Below, in pieces: positions 21,114 to 32,923 of a stretch of 64,000 nucleotides of DNA; positions within the stretch are counted from its first letter, which is position 1; each line of letters starts with the position of its first letter. The position numbers and the translations under genes are program-made. Where the stretch lies: positions 793,580-857,579 of the forward strand of contig MNCI01022611.1 of assembly GCA_015680685.1 (NCBI GenBank), written 5' to 3'. The DNA comes from Gnetum montanum. Its lineage: Eukaryota > Streptophyta > Gnetopsida > Gnetales > Gnetaceae. The notes beneath the pieces are model-generated. The model made no database searches. It was not told where the DNA came from and was given only the letters and a program-made list of their open reading frames with translations.

Positions 21114-21767
21114 AAGTCGTGTCGTGTTTATCTAGATAGATATGTGTGAAGTCCCTAGCGTGGCTTGTACGCTACCCTTAGCCTCCAAGCTATAAATAAG
21201 AGGCTAGTCCATCGTCTAAGATATGGAAAAATAAAAAGAAGAAGTGAAGTCATGTCTCTGCAAGATTTGCAAGCTTTGTGATCTGCAAGTCTATAATGTT
21301 TTATGATGAATGAAATTAGAGAATTGGTTTACATCACTTCTTTGAGTATTCCCATTCTATGCTATGTTCTTGCTATTCTTCTAGCTCTATATGATTATTT
21401 AGTCACTATCTGGTTTGGAAATTGGTGAAGTGGTTGGTTTCTGAGCAAATCCTAGTGTATATAGCAATTGTCTCTTGATTAGGTGTATCCTAATCAGTGC
21501 TGCCGAAAGTAATTATTTCCGAAGAAACGCCCAAAGAATTGGCTGGGAAGTCGTTTGACTGATTTGCTCCATCCTGAGAAGCACTGAAGAGAGAGTGCGT
21601 GAGTCGACGTGTGAGCTAAGTAGTCATCATATCATGGATGTGATATGGCCTACTGAGTCCTCCAGATCATGTTTGAGGCAACCGTTCCTATGCTTTAACA
21701 GTCTTGCAAGGTTCCACATGACCTTGAGACAAGCACTGCGTATGCTAGCCATGGCTCGAGGAGTCAC
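21114..21767 (+). repeat. EPRV right terminal repeat
   Basis: Direct copy of 13949-14606, with the TATA box at 21191 and the leader. It stops at GGAGTCAC, nine bases short of the primer site position, and passes into minus-strand gag of TE-B. The bases just upstream (21061-21113) are unique viral sequence. Confidence 0.9.
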
Positions 21768-22577
21768 TCTTGCATAGGTTTGATATGTTTCGTTGAAGAG
21801 GTTTATAATTGTAGGCCAATAGTAAATTGAATTTAGTTTTAAAGACCCATACCACACTTTAGCTTGGCCAATGAGTGTTAAAGGGAAGAGCTTAAGCCTT
21901 TGCCACCCATTCTCAATGTTGTTCCATACACAGGCATCATAGAAGGCTTGTAAATGATGTTGCAGATCTAAATCATAGGCTCCTAAGAACTTAGGAAAGT
22001 TATTTAAATCAATCCTAGGTAGATGAATTTCATTACAATGCCTTTAGGATATCTGAATGGCCTTTGTTATATGCATTAGGCTCATAGTGGCCAAAAAGGG
22101 TTTATTGTCACTAAATAGGTTATGAGTTCATGAGTTGGGATAATGTTGTCTATGTTCATGTTGGTGTTCCTAATTTTTCCCATGGGTTTGATTTTTATTT
22201 CTATGCTGACCCCTTAAGGAATAGTCATCTGTGTCACAACCTAATGTTGAAAGAGTAGAGGAAGAGATGGAATTCGAAGACTTGTCATGACTATTGTAAG
22301 TCTTCCAATCATTCCTTGATGTACTCTTGCTACCCATTGAGAAGGTCCTAGGCTTTATTGGCCCCCTTGTTCTAGGGGATGTCCCATATTCATTAGAGAT
22401 GTATGAGTTGGATGAAAATAGTCTGTGAGTATTTTTGGAATGTCTATGAACATATAAAACTCCTGCATAAGATTGAGTACTCCAAACTTCTTCTTCATCA
22501 TAAATTTCATTGGTTTTCCAATGAATTTCCTTGCTAGATGTTGCGTTATTGATGTCTTGTGAAAGAGACATTGTCAT
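21768..22577 (-). pseudogene. TE-B gag, truncated by the virus
   Basis: Minus strand from ATG at 22577: an N-terminal Ser/Asn-rich segment to 22170, then, in a shifted frame, LNNFPKFLGAYDLDLQHHLQ, AFYDACVWNNIENGWQRLK, and AKVWYGSL with INLFNETYQT. The W-x-L-x-L and F-x-x-F pattern is the core of plant retrotransposon Gag. It forms the particle. The coding sequence stops abruptly at the viral junction at 21767/21768. Confidence 0.75.
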
Positions 22578-22686
22578 GAATTATGTTCAACTTAATTGAA
22601 TTTAATTTATTTTTCTAAAAGATATATTGTTAATACCCTATTATAGTGATCTTGTATGATATAGCTAATCTAGATAACTAGCACAA

Positions 22687-22704
22687 TCCCTAGCAATGGT
22701 GCCA
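22687..22704 (-). other. TE-B primer binding site
   Basis: On minus this reads TGGCACCATTGCTAGGGA, two bases inside the LTR edge. It closely matches the TGGCGCCGTTGCC-type site (tRNA-Asp class) of plant Ty3/gypsy elements, with changes that look like C-to-T decay. Confidence 0.75.
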
Positions 22705-22705
22705 A

Positions 22706-23560
22706 TGATGAGCGGTGAGGTACCCCTACACTCAACCATATGAATACAAACATGTATGCATGATTTGGTTGAACTCCATGGATGGACTAGTTGTGGCACC
22801 TAGGTAGTTATACGTTGATCACAGTTCACTGTCTTCCCACCTAGACTAATATTTTCTTTGTCATGTATGGTTTAGTCTAGAGTGAGGTGTGTGATGTGGT
22901 TTCTACTACTATGCTACTCCTAAGGACAATAAGAAATAACTTAATTAAGATAATAAGTAATAGGAAATAAGATCTAAGCTATCCTAAGTGCCATGAGCAT
23001 CTATCCCTAATCATCTATATGCATCTTAGACTTCGTGTGCTACTTATGGGATTACCAAGGATACATCACTCGAAGCACTACTCAATACGCTATTGGGTTA
23101 CCACGTAGTTACACTTAATTGTTCATGATTAAAGTGTACTCATTCCATAGTAACAACAGGAATAATAAATGATGATAAATGAAATATTAACTAAGAAAGT
23201 AGCAATAAATAATTAAAAAAATCAAAAGCTAAGTGAATGCTACAATGATGGAGTAATCTCAGTCCTTATTGCTGATCATGTGCATGTCCAAGTACATCAC
23301 ACTTGAACAAAGGTTCCATACAATTACAAGCATCACACTGCAACATGCACTTGGGAAAGAACTAAAAACTAAAAAAAACTAACTAAAGACTAACAAAAAG
23401 GATTAACTCACAAACTAGCAAAAGACTCCCTCACTGTGTGCTTGAATGCTATATGTATAAGCTAACACATGAATTATAAGATCGTGTATACAATATCATA
23501 TCTAGGCTATGATATTGTGTACCTGATATTGTGTACCTAATATTAGGGCCTGGAAAACCA
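22706..23560 (-). repeat. TE-B 5' LTR
   Basis: 855 bases from TGATGAGCGG to GGAAAACCA, i.e. TG...CA. The inner edge adjoins the primer site at 22704. The outer edge adjoins sequence that resumes the TE-C LTR (CAACTCACAAGTGAGATA). No second copy is visible in the window. The short repeat GATATTGTGTACC occurs twice near 23508-23535. Confidence 0.75.
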
Positions 23561-24306
23561 TGATTCATCAACTCACAAGTGAGATACAAGAGAATAGAAC
23601 ACATAGATCAACACACCACACACTGATCTTGGAGCTATAATCACCTATTGCACTCATCCAATGTGCTCCTCCAATCTCTCTTTTCCAACTCTTCTTACAT
23701 ACTAGCTCTCCTCCCTTCTCATGGATAAAGGCATACATAATTATAAAAATCTAAAACCTTAGGAATCTTTCTATTTGACTTCCTAGATGTTTTCCACATA
23801 GACCTAGAGTCTTTTATATGTTCCCCAATCAAAATGGCATGTTAGAGCTTTTCGTATTCATCAACATAGACATCTCTTGTACCATGTAGAAGTCTTTCAT
23901 GAGAGCTCTATTCTCAAAAGAGACATCTACTATTTTTGGTAGATGTTTTCTCTAGACTATAAATGTTTACACTTTAGGGGAGATTTCTCTGAAAAGACAT
24001 CTATCTTTTTGGGGAGACTTCTATCCTAAAGGTGACAAAAATAAAAATTCTAGTTTTGATGTTGGGAGCCTTTGGATACCTCCCAACAAGTCCTCATAGA
24101 CTTTAGAACCTCCTAAACTTATCAAAATAAGCCAAAAACACCTCCTAACATGCCAAAAAATCCAAGAATCTTCATCATAAAAATTCAACACAAGAACATA
24201 CATAAGTACTTGACACACATGTCCAAGTCTTCTCCAAGTATGAAACTTGCAAAAATAACTTATAGGACAAGCACAAGAGAATTGGAAGAGGTGTTCCTAA
24301 ACTAGC
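23561..24306 (-). repeat. TE-C 3' LTR, truncated
   Basis: It matches 29340-30171 in direct orientation over about 740 bases, with clear divergence and an indel of some 70-100 bases in an array of GACATCTA words. The inner edge ends AAACTA at 24306. A pyrimidine run GCTCTCCCACCCTTC follows (24307-24321), i.e. the polypurine tract on minus. Confidence 0.85.
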
Positions 24307-24321
24307 TCTCCCACCCTTCAA

Positions 24322-24885
24322 GAAGTAGGCTCATGAGAATAAAGGAGTAGGGGTAGAAGTGATCCCCCACTCAACAAGTTTGGTCTCATGGACCCATACA
24401 ACATCATTAACAGATTGATCCTTCCAATGGATTGAATATTCAAGCCTCTTGAATCCCCGAGTGCTAGAATCTTCCCTCCACCTGAGTATGGTTGCCTTCT
24501 TCTCCATTGAAGTTTTGGATTGATCAATAGCCCCCGTCAACTCATTGATGCTTCCATGTATGGTCTTCTCATTAGCTAGTCCATGATAGTGCACAAGATC
24601 TAAAACATTAAACATAAAAGACATAATAACATTATTTGGTAAATCAATCACAAAAGCATTATCATTAAGTTTAGCCTTGATTTTAAAAAGCCTAATCTTC
24701 TTAGCTTTCAATTTGGAGAAGTTAACATCTCTCAATTGCTTCTTCTTCAAGTGCTCTGAAACCAAGTCACCAATAGCAAAATTAGGCTTTTGCTTTCTCT
24801 CATTCCTCTTGAGGACTCTCTCTTCAACCTTATTCTTAAGATTTGATTTTACTTGTGCATGCAGATCCCTCATCTCTTAAACAAA
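24322..24885 (-). pseudogene. TE-C integrase C-terminus with chromodomain-like tail
   Basis: A 180-residue minus frame has FAIGDLVSEHLKKKQLR, FKIKAKLNDNAFVIDLP, FMFNVLDLVHYHG, then after ~50 residues EYSIHWKDQSVNDVVWV. The first part is the integrase C-terminal (GPY-like) region. The last resembles the EYLVKWKG..TWE core of a chromodomain, which steers chromovirus insertion to heterochromatin. Classification within chromoviruses is not attempted. Confidence 0.7.
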
Positions 24886-25640
24886 ATCAACACTAAGTTG
24901 ACCATCAAAGCTCTTCAAAGTGTTCAACATTTTTGGAAAAAATCCATAGTTTAGTTGAAATGGGATGTTGCCAATTGCAACATGAAAAGCATTATTATGA
25001 AAAAATTTAGCATGATAGAACAAGTTTTCCCACTTGTTTATCTATCCATCACACAAACATCTCAATATGTTTAGCAAGGATTTATTTAGCACCTCCATTG
25101 TTTCATTAGATTTTGGATGATATGCACTAGAAAAATTCAAGTTTATCACTAAAAGTTTCCAAAGGGACCTTCAAAAATGACTTGTGAACTTGGATTCTCT
25201 ATCAACAATATTCAGAGGAATACCATACAACTTCAGAATATGTTGGAACACTAAATTTACAACATGAGAGGCATCACTCACATTCTTGCATGAAATAAAA
25301 TGTGCCATCTTAAAGAACTTCTCCACAATAACAAAAATTGCATCATTCCCACTTTTTTTCTTTGGACTACTACTCACAAATTCCATTGACACACTTTCCC
25401 ATGGACCTTTGGGAATTGGTAAAGGCATGTAGCATCCATTCATACCTTTACCTCCTTTTAACTTCTAACATGTTAGGCACTCCTTCACAAATTTTAAAAT
25501 TTTGGTTGTCATGCCAAGCTAAAAATAGTGCCTACCCACAAGTTCCAAGGTTTTATCCCTACCCATGTGACCTACCATGCCACTACAATGCTTTTCAAAC
25601 AAAATCTTCTTTCTAAAATCACAATTAGAAATACATACCT
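24886..25640 (-). pseudogene. TE-C integrase zinc finger and core
   Basis: From 25620 down: HCSGMVGHMGRDKTLELVG and CLTC give the HHCC finger. The core follows with SMEFVSSSP, where the first catalytic Asp is Glu, IVEKFFKMAHFI, and NIVDRESKFTSHF with the second Asp. The part holding the catalytic Glu (25170-24890) is broken by stops. It follows RNase H in the normal order. Confidence 0.8.
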
Positions 25641-25859
25641 TTTCATTCTTAAATAAAAATTAATTTTGAATATGATAGTTCCTCCATTAGTATATCCTAT
25701 TCATCAATTATTCCTTGAGACTCCTTAAAACCTACCCAAAGTCAACATCATGCTCATATAAAGAAGCAAAATCATCCATACCTTCCATATGAGATACACT
25801 GAAATTTACCACATGCACCTAGGATAATGCATCAACTACCACATTGGCATTTTCACTTT

Positions 25860-26245
25860 TGTGCTTCAACAAAAAATTGAACTATTGTAATTGTGCAACC
25901 CACTTCATGTGCTTCTCACTTAACATTTTTTTTTGAATTTAGAAACTGAAGTGCTTTGTGGTCCATCATCAAGGTGAATTCTTTGGGCAACATGTAATCC
26001 CTCTAATGCTTGATTACTTGAAGAATAGGACAAAAATACTTCTCATATACACTATATTTTTTCCTTGACTCATTTAACTTTTTAGAGTAGAAAGAAACAT
26101 TCCTACCTTCTTGTGAAAGTACCCCTCCAATGGCAAGTCCACTTGCATCCACCTCCACATGAAAAAGCTTATGAAAATCTAGAATTGCAAGCACCAGTTC
26201 ATTGGTAATCTTTGCTTTCAACAAGTCAAAGCTCCCTTGCATTTC
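25860..26245 (-). pseudogene. TE-C RNase H
   Basis: Minus frame reads FHVEVDASGLAIGGVLSQEG, SFYSKKLNESRKKYSVYEK, then after a stop FTLMMDHKAL-like text with a kept D. These are the VDAS-x-x-GxxL and SKKL-x-x-x-E-x-x-Y motifs of Ty3/gypsy RNase H. 25641-25859 is the linker to integrase, with no clear frame. Confidence 0.82.
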
Positions 26246-26254
26246 ATTATCCCA

Positions 26255-27031
26255 TCTAAATTATTTATTTTTCTTTAACAAAGAAATCATAGGCCACGAA
26301 ATACCACTAAACATTTTGATGAACCATCTATAAAAACTTGCTAAACCAAGGAATGATCTTACCTCCCCAACATTCTTAGGAGTTGGCCAATTCCTGATAG
26401 CCTTCACCTTGGTAGCTTCCATCTGAATATGATTTTTAGAAATCACATGCTCCAAATATGTAATTTTCCTCTTATAGAAATGACTTTTCTTCATGTTGAT
26501 TACCAATTGTGCCTCTTCCAACTTAAGGCACATCATCCTCAAGTGATCCAAGTGCTCTTCCTCATTATAGCTATACACCAAAATATTGTTAAAAAAGATA
26601 GTATAACACTTACCAATCAAGTCCTGTCATACATTATGCAACAACCTCATGAATGTAGTAGGTGTATTCATGAACCTAGATGGCATTAAAAACCACTCAA
26701 ACAATCCATTTGATGTCTTGAAGGCTATCTTCCACTCATCACTAGGCTTGATTTTGATTTAATGGTATCCACTTTTCAAGTCAAGTTTGCTAAGAATTTT
26801 AGCATTGGTAAGAACATCAAGAATATCATCCATCCTTGGAATAGAAAGCTTGCACCTCAATATTATCCTATTCTCTACCCTAGAATCAATGCACATCCTC
26901 CATTCATCATTGTCTTTCTTTGGCACTAAAATTGCTAGAATTGCATAAGGTAAAATGGATTTCCTCACGAAGCCATTTGCAAGTAATCTCTTTGCTTGCT
27001 TTTGTAATTTAGCCATTTGATTTGATGCCAT
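26255..27031 (-). pseudogene. TE-C reverse transcriptase
   Basis: RT motifs on minus: ANGFVRKSILPYA, WRMCIDSRVENRI, LSKLDLKSGYHQI, a broken F-x-L-M-P segment (26755-26650), TIFFNNILVYS, YLEHVISKN and EVRSFLGLASFYRWFI. The catalytic box, normally YLDD, is FFNN, so the enzyme is inactive even apart from its stops. Confidence 0.88.
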
Positions 27032-27049
27032 CTAGTAAGCTCTATCATT

Positions 27050-27850
27050 TGGAATGGTAACACCAAGAATGAAGTCAATTTGATGTTCTACATTTATCAA
27101 TGGTGGTAGTTCATCTAATTCTCTCTTGAACATCTATGGAAATTTCTCCTTCAGGCCTAGCACACCTATAGGAAGTTGAACCTTTACATCATCATGGTTA
27201 GTAGGAATTGTTGTCATAACAACAAAACCAAAAATTTTCATCATGTTCCTTAATATATTCCCTCTCTTCTAGAAGGGTTAAGAAAGCATTAAGTGAGATT
27301 TGCCTGCTCACTTATTCAGTTATCATAGAAATCAAATCATGTACTCTGTAAGGTCTAATAACACTCCACACATTTCTTGCTCCATCAAACTAAGCACCGT
27401 TGTCAAATTTCCAAGGTTTACCAAGAATTACATCACCAACAATCTATTAGAAGTACATCACACCTCACAACATCATGAAAACTTCCAATTTTAAATTTTA
27501 GAGTACATTGTTCCCTCATCTCTTGGGAAAAATCTTTAGATAACCAATGCATCTTAGAGGGTCTTAGATAAGGATTAGTTACCAAACCCAATCTAATAAC
27601 TACCTAAGAAGAAATAAAAATTTCTCAAGCTTCCCCATTAATCAAAACATGAATCCATTTCATACTAAGCAAACAACTAGCCCCAATCTGAAACAACAAT
27701 TTCCTATCAAGATGCTCTTCTCTATTCACATTCCCCATGAATGCACAAGAATTTAATTCAGAAACATCCTCAAGTTTTGGAGCATTAGGATTACACCTCT
27801 GATGAGCTTGGCTTGATATCTCCTTCATCTCTATGGTTTGCACACCTTTT
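27050..27850 (-). pseudogene. TE-C protease region (degenerate)
   Basis: Between RT and the zinc knuckle the minus frames are short. GASCLLSMKWIHVLINGEA near 27690-27630 may be a worn PR-region strand, and QCTLKFKIGSFHDVVRCDVL near 27500 fits the later part. No active-site DSGA is left. The identity is inferred mainly from its position. Confidence 0.45.
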
Positions 27851-29000
27851 CCCTTGGCTATATTATGAAGTAGAAATTTTGATTGCTTATGTCCCTATTC
27901 TCCACACTTAAAGCATTGAAATTTTGATGAGATGCTACCTTGACCCTTGCTTCCCTTAGGTCCTTTCTAGTTTTACCCTTCACATTACCTCCTTCAATAT
28001 TCTTATCTTGGCTACCCTCCTTACCTTTAGATTTATATTGGGATCCCTTATTAGATCTAGATCCCTTTTTCTTCCCCTTAGATGTTTTTCTACTCTTGTT
28101 TTCAAATCCACCTAATTTCTTCTCTTCTTTAAGTGCCAAATCATAAGCCTCATCAAGTTTTTATGGCTCATAAAAGGATAACTCTTGTTGGTATGCCATT
28201 TCAAGACTGCCTAAAAAGATTGAAGCTTGTGCATACTCCTCCTAGATTACCTTAGCTTGATGGAATATATCACAAAATTCGATGTAGAATTCTTTGACAT
28301 ACCAGTCACCTTCCCTTAGGAACTTCAAATTCATAATGATTTATTATCTTTGAAGAGACTATTCAAATTTCCTTTTCAACCTATATTTCATTAGATTCCA
28401 ACCTTTGATAGGCTAACCATTTCAACTTTCATAACCTTGGGACTCCTTTTCCCAAAGCCATACCTTCTAATCTGGATTCAGCAATAGGTACCCTCAAGTT
28501 ATTCGGTACCTCTTGTAATAGAAAATTCTTCTCAAGTGCTTTCAACCAACTTGCAAAAGCATTGGCTCCATCTAAATTATTGAAATTCTTCAACTCTACA
28601 TAAGGAAGTCTTGAAGCATTTTTAAATGCTCTAGTAATCCTTGCCTCATCTTCATTGTCAAGATTATTTGAAGATGTATTGAGCACCACTGGAGACCTTG
28701 GAGTTATTATTTGAGGAATAGGATTCCCTCCCATTGGAATCCCTAGCTAATGGTTTCTTACACTCCCATAGCTGGATTGACCTTCCTCTTCATCTACTCC
28801 ATTTCCAATTAGCTATGAAATTTCTTCATCTAAACATACATGCTTGTCACCTCCACATGTTGAAATATGGTTAGGATCATCTTGTTTGTCCACCTTTGTA
28901 CTAATTTCATCCAATCGAGCAACCATCATCTGAAAGGCTGATTTCATACTCTTCGTGTCATGATTTAGAGCTTGCATCTATTTGTTCTTGATTTCCATCT
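27851..29000 (-). pseudogene. TE-C gag with degraded zinc knuckle
   Basis: The probable start is ATGGAAATCAAG at 29000. The N-terminal part is hydrophilic, followed by YVELKNFNNLDGANAFASWL and ALEKNFLLQEVPNNLR, the usual chromovirus Gag core. Further on comes a very basic Lys/Gly/Ser stretch (28130-27960) and NALSVENRDISNQNFY at 27910, a knuckle whose cysteines are mostly lost. Frameshifts occur between 28430 and 28140. Confidence 0.75.
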
Positions 29001-29047
29001 AAAATTGATACAATCCTCAACCAAAATCAAAGCAACAATAAAACTAG

Positions 29048-29060
29048 GCTTTGATACTAA
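29048..29060 (-). other. TE-C primer binding site (decayed tRNA-Met type)
   Basis: On minus it reads TAGTATCAAAGCC, a two-mismatch form of TGGTATCAGAGCC, three bases from the LTR edge at 29064. Confidence 0.7.
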
Positions 29061-29063
29061 TAA

Positions 29064-30171
29064 TGTTGGAGTAGATTCACTCCACAATTAAATCACATTC
29101 AATGCACTAAATCTAGATATTATGCAAAGATAAATTTATTTGCTAGAAAAAAAACTATCTCTCTTCAATTAAATTATTCCAAGATTACAACAAGGTTCAC
29201 ATAACCCACAAGCATCCAAAATCCTATCATACTCAAATGATATTATAGAGCATGAGGCTCTACAATCACACAATGGTTGTTCTCAATGCAAGGCACAACC
29301 AAGAGAAATTTCTCCCAAAACCTAAGACTGAGATCTCAACTCACAAGTGAGATATAAGATGATAGAACACATAGATCAACATACAACAAGCTGATCTTGG
29401 AGCTACAAACATCTATTACACTCACCCAATCTCTCTTTCCCAATTCTCCTTGCATACCAACTTTCCTTCATTCTCATGGATAAAGACATACATAATTATA
29501 AAGATTAAAAACCCTAGGAAGCTTTCTATTTACCTCCCAATATGTTTCCCACATGGATCTAGAGTCTTTTGGATGTTTTCCAATTGAAATTCCACATTAG
29601 AGCTTTTCTTCTTCGTTGACATAGACGTCTCTTGTATCATGTAGATGTCTTTTATGAGAGATCTAATATTGAAAGAGACATCTATTTTATTTGATAAACA
29701 TATTCTCTAGACTATAGACATCTATAGTTCAGGGGAGATGTCTCTAAGGAGACTTCTATCTTTCTAAGAAGACATCTTTTGTGAAAGCTCTACTCTTGGA
29801 AGAGACATCTACTATTTTTTGTAGATGTCCTCTATAGACTAGACACATATACACTTTAGGAAAGACATCCTTGAAAAGACATCTATCTTTTTGGGGAGAC
29901 ATCTATCTTTTTGGTGCCAAAAATAAAAATGCTTATTTTTCCAAGAGCCTTTGGATACCTCTTGAAAACTCCTCATAAACCCTGGAACCTCCTAAACTTA
30001 TCAAAGTAAGCTAGAAACACCTCAAAAAATGCCAAAACATTTGAGAATATTCATCATAAAAATTAAACACAAAAATTGGACACACATGTCTAGGTCTTCT
30101 CCAAGAGTGAAACTTGCAAAAACAACTTATGGGACAAGCACAAGGAAATCAGAAGAGGTGTTTCTACACCA
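29064..30171 (-). repeat. TE-C 5' LTR
   Basis: 1108 bases from TGTTGGAGTAG to TTTCTACACCA (TG...CA). It contains about eight degenerate copies of AGAGACATCTA words at 29610-29910. Its outer edge is confirmed because TE-D sequence resumes at 30172 in register with 48080 in TE-E. Confidence 0.88.
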
Positions 30172-31899
30172 CGCAATCTAACATCTAGATATGTTTATTT
30201 GGCAATCAAATGTATGTTGACTACACACACATCTCCCTAATAAATGAAATTTTAGAATTATTGCCAAGGTTATGTGATTTTTTTTGAAATCTTAACTATT
30301 ATTTATTTTCCATGATTTGAAGTTATAGAATTTTGAAAATCATATTTTCTAAACTCCATTCAAATTTTTGTACCAATTCAAAATTGACTTCTTTATAAAA
30401 TATTGAGAAACCATCCATGTTGGAATTTCTGCAATATGCTAGTCTATATGGATTAAAAGAATAAATTTCATAAGAACCATTTTGCTTATAAATACCTCTG
30501 TATCCCATATTTTCCAAGATTAGTTGGAATTGGTATAGAAATTCCCGTGGTAAAACTCTTTATAAGCATAAGACATCAACATCCAAAAATTGTAACTTTA
30601 CTAATATGCATGGGTATCGATACTCATGCCAATACAAGGCCCATGGTGGACATAAGAGATGTTTCTTCTCACTTGCTAGGCATCTTGCAAGCACATTGTA
30701 TGTTGCAACTTCATTTTGATTCTTGGATTCTCTTCTAGACCCTTAGTCTTTATGGGTATCATACATCTTGTTGGAATGAGATTTTGAGTATCCATGTTGT
30801 TCTGCCATATGTTTTAATTGAGAGATAAATTAATATCCATCTTCTTGATCATTGAAGATTGTTCTTTTTCATTAATTGATTCTCCAACTAATTTTGGTAA
30901 TATTTAGCTACATTATATAATTTTGGTAATATCTAACCACATTATCTAATTCTTAATAGCCTTTCTACCTCCTTTTAAGACATTGAATCTAGTAGTGTAA
31001 CTAATGACAAGCCATAGTGACCTTAAGACTACAAGCAAAGATTAAGTATTTTATCTCAAGGCCCAAAAAAATGTAAATTCATTAGTCCCAATAGTTGAAT
31101 TATTAGGCATGATTAGTTGTTCTAGGTTTTTGATGTTTAAGGCACATTTTATGATATTCACAAATTATCATGTACATGTGTGATAAATCTAACTTTATCA
31201 TTTAGTTTAGAAGGGTGAAAAAAATGTTAGAAATGACTATTCATATGTTGAAAAAGGACATTGTATGCTTGAGTTATGCTTAAAATTAAAATTTTGAGGG
31301 TTTTAAGGCACTATGTTAGGTAAGGGATGAAAACTAATTTTTAGGGCTTCATGGGGTTAATCTAACTTGACCATTATGTCTAGAAGGTTGAAATCTATAG
31401 GAAACAACTATTCATTCATTGAAAAAGGCTTCCAAAATCACAAGTTATGGCTTCTAGAGTCTAGAACCTTTAGTGCAAAAAATGAGACTTCTCGAGAGAT
31501 CACCCATCCTAGTACTACTCCAAGGCAAGCGCACTTAATTTTAAATTTTTTATCTCGTTTCCTATCAGTGTGCTAATTCCTATTTTTGAAAATAAATCTT
31601 TCCATGTTGTTAATTTTAAATTAATGGTTTTTTATGGAAATTTTGAATTATCCATCAGTTGATGAAAGTTTTGAAATGTCTGTTGGTTGATAGAAATTTT
31701 AAAATCTCTATCAATTGAAGGAAAAATGTTTCCCTCAATATGGTAGGGTAGAAATGACTGTAGGAGCGGAGGTAGTGTTGGCTATGGGTCTGGGTGGCAT
31801 GAAATGTTGGTAGGCAGTGGGTGCTAGGTGGTTAGGCACTGTTCAAGTAGGGGCTATGTGGCCTATGAAAAAGGTTATGCTATGCACATCTCTAGCAAG

Positions 31900-32195
31900 G
31901 GTTTTTAGCATTGAAGGATGCTAGAAAGGACTATTATGAATGACATTGTCAGTGCTCATGAGGCATTGAAATGGGCTGTTATGGTTGGCATTGTCAGTGT
32001 CCAAGAAACACCAAAATAGGCCATTATGCATGGTGCTATTGGTGCCTACAAAGTGTCAAAATGGGTTGTTATTCATGGCACCATCAATATTCATAGATAA
32101 CTAGAAGGGTTGTTATCCATGATGCCATTAGTGCTTGTGATGCACCAAAAGGGACCGTTATCTACGATGTTGTCAGTGTCCATAGAGCATTGAAA
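31900..32195. repeat. 45-bp tandem array in TE-D
   Basis: About six degenerate 45-base units of the form GGCCATTATGCATGGTGC followed by A/T-rich text and CACCAAAATG. TE-E has its own 45-bp array at the same relative place. A period divisible by three leaves open repetitive frames in TE-E. Confidence 0.65.
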
Positions 32196-32923
32196 TAAGT
32201 AATTAGTTGCAACATAATGTGTGTCTATGGCATCATGGGTGACCAAAAATTACATCAAAATTTTTTGGTAATAGCAATGGAAACAATGGCAACAATAGTA
32301 GCGACATCAGTGAATGTAACAACAATATAGATAGTGATGGAGTAGGGTGAGAAATGCACTGGAAAACATGGAGGATGATGCAAAACATGGAGATGATGAT
32401 GAAGGACAAAAATTTCTATAAGGATTTCAGTTGCAACATGGTGTAGGGTTCAGGGCGCACTGTAGTGGTAGGATTTCAATAAGGATTAAGGTGCAATGGA
32501 GTGGCATAGTGCACAAGGGCCAGCAATGGCAGAGGTGAGGCATAGTGGAGTCTCAATGCTTCATAAGGAAGGAGCCTTGCTAGAAGCATCCGTGCCTTAG
32601 CCTAGGTGGACTCTTTACAAGGCTAAGTAGGTTTGGTTTGGGCCTTATATTAAGGGTGGCCTTGCAAGCCCCTAAAATTCCACCAAACTCTCAATGCATA
32701 CCAAATGCATGCCATGAGCATGGCACATTGCATCATGGCTATCATGGCTTAGACTGCAGAGCTCTGGTACAAAATGATGCTACACACCTTCAGTCTAGAT
32801 AACCAGAGCAAGGGTGATTATGCTATGTTCACAAAAATTAGAATGAATATGTATCAGGAATGTGAGTGGATGGAGAGAGTGAATAGTCTAAGTCTAGATG
32901 CAAACATGGCTGGTGTAACTTTT

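Larger units (their letters stand above)
13949..21767 (+). mobile_element. Endogenous pararetrovirus (Caulimoviridae) with terminal repeats
   Basis: In plus order there are a promoter with TATA box, a leader, a tRNA-Met primer site, an unknown first region, a 30K-type movement protein, a capsid region with one CCHC knuckle, an aspartic protease, RT and RNase H. There is no integrase. This order and the movement protein identify Caulimoviridae. About 655 bases are repeated at both ends, so one genome unit is about 7165 bases. The left edge coincides with the TE-A terminus, so viral DNA may continue beyond TE-A outside the window. The right edge lies in TE-B gag. Frames are broken by many stops and several indels; it is an old inactive copy. 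Confidence 0.9.
23561..30171 (-). mobile_element. TE-C: chromovirus-like Ty3/gypsy retrotransposon
   Basis: Two LTRs (23561-24306 partial and 29064-30171) flank a minus-strand gag, zinc knuckle, protease remnant, RT, RNase H, integrase and a chromodomain-like tail. The 3' LTR lacks its outer third because TE-B sits at that point. The 5' outer edge at 30171 adjoins TE-D sequence that continues in register with TE-E. Many stops and a mutated RT active site show that it is dead. Confidence 0.88.

Noticed and set aside
13949-21767. Reading the viral insertion as an ordinary LTR retrotransposon
   Set aside because: The terminal repeats and tRNA-Met site fit one, but there is no integrase, and a 30K movement protein and a caulimovirid gene order are present.
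32762-32790. GCTCTGGTACAA followed by TGATGCTACAC as a further primer site and LTR edge
   Set aside because: It resembles a PBS-LTR junction, but no LTR partner or end could be found, so it was left out.
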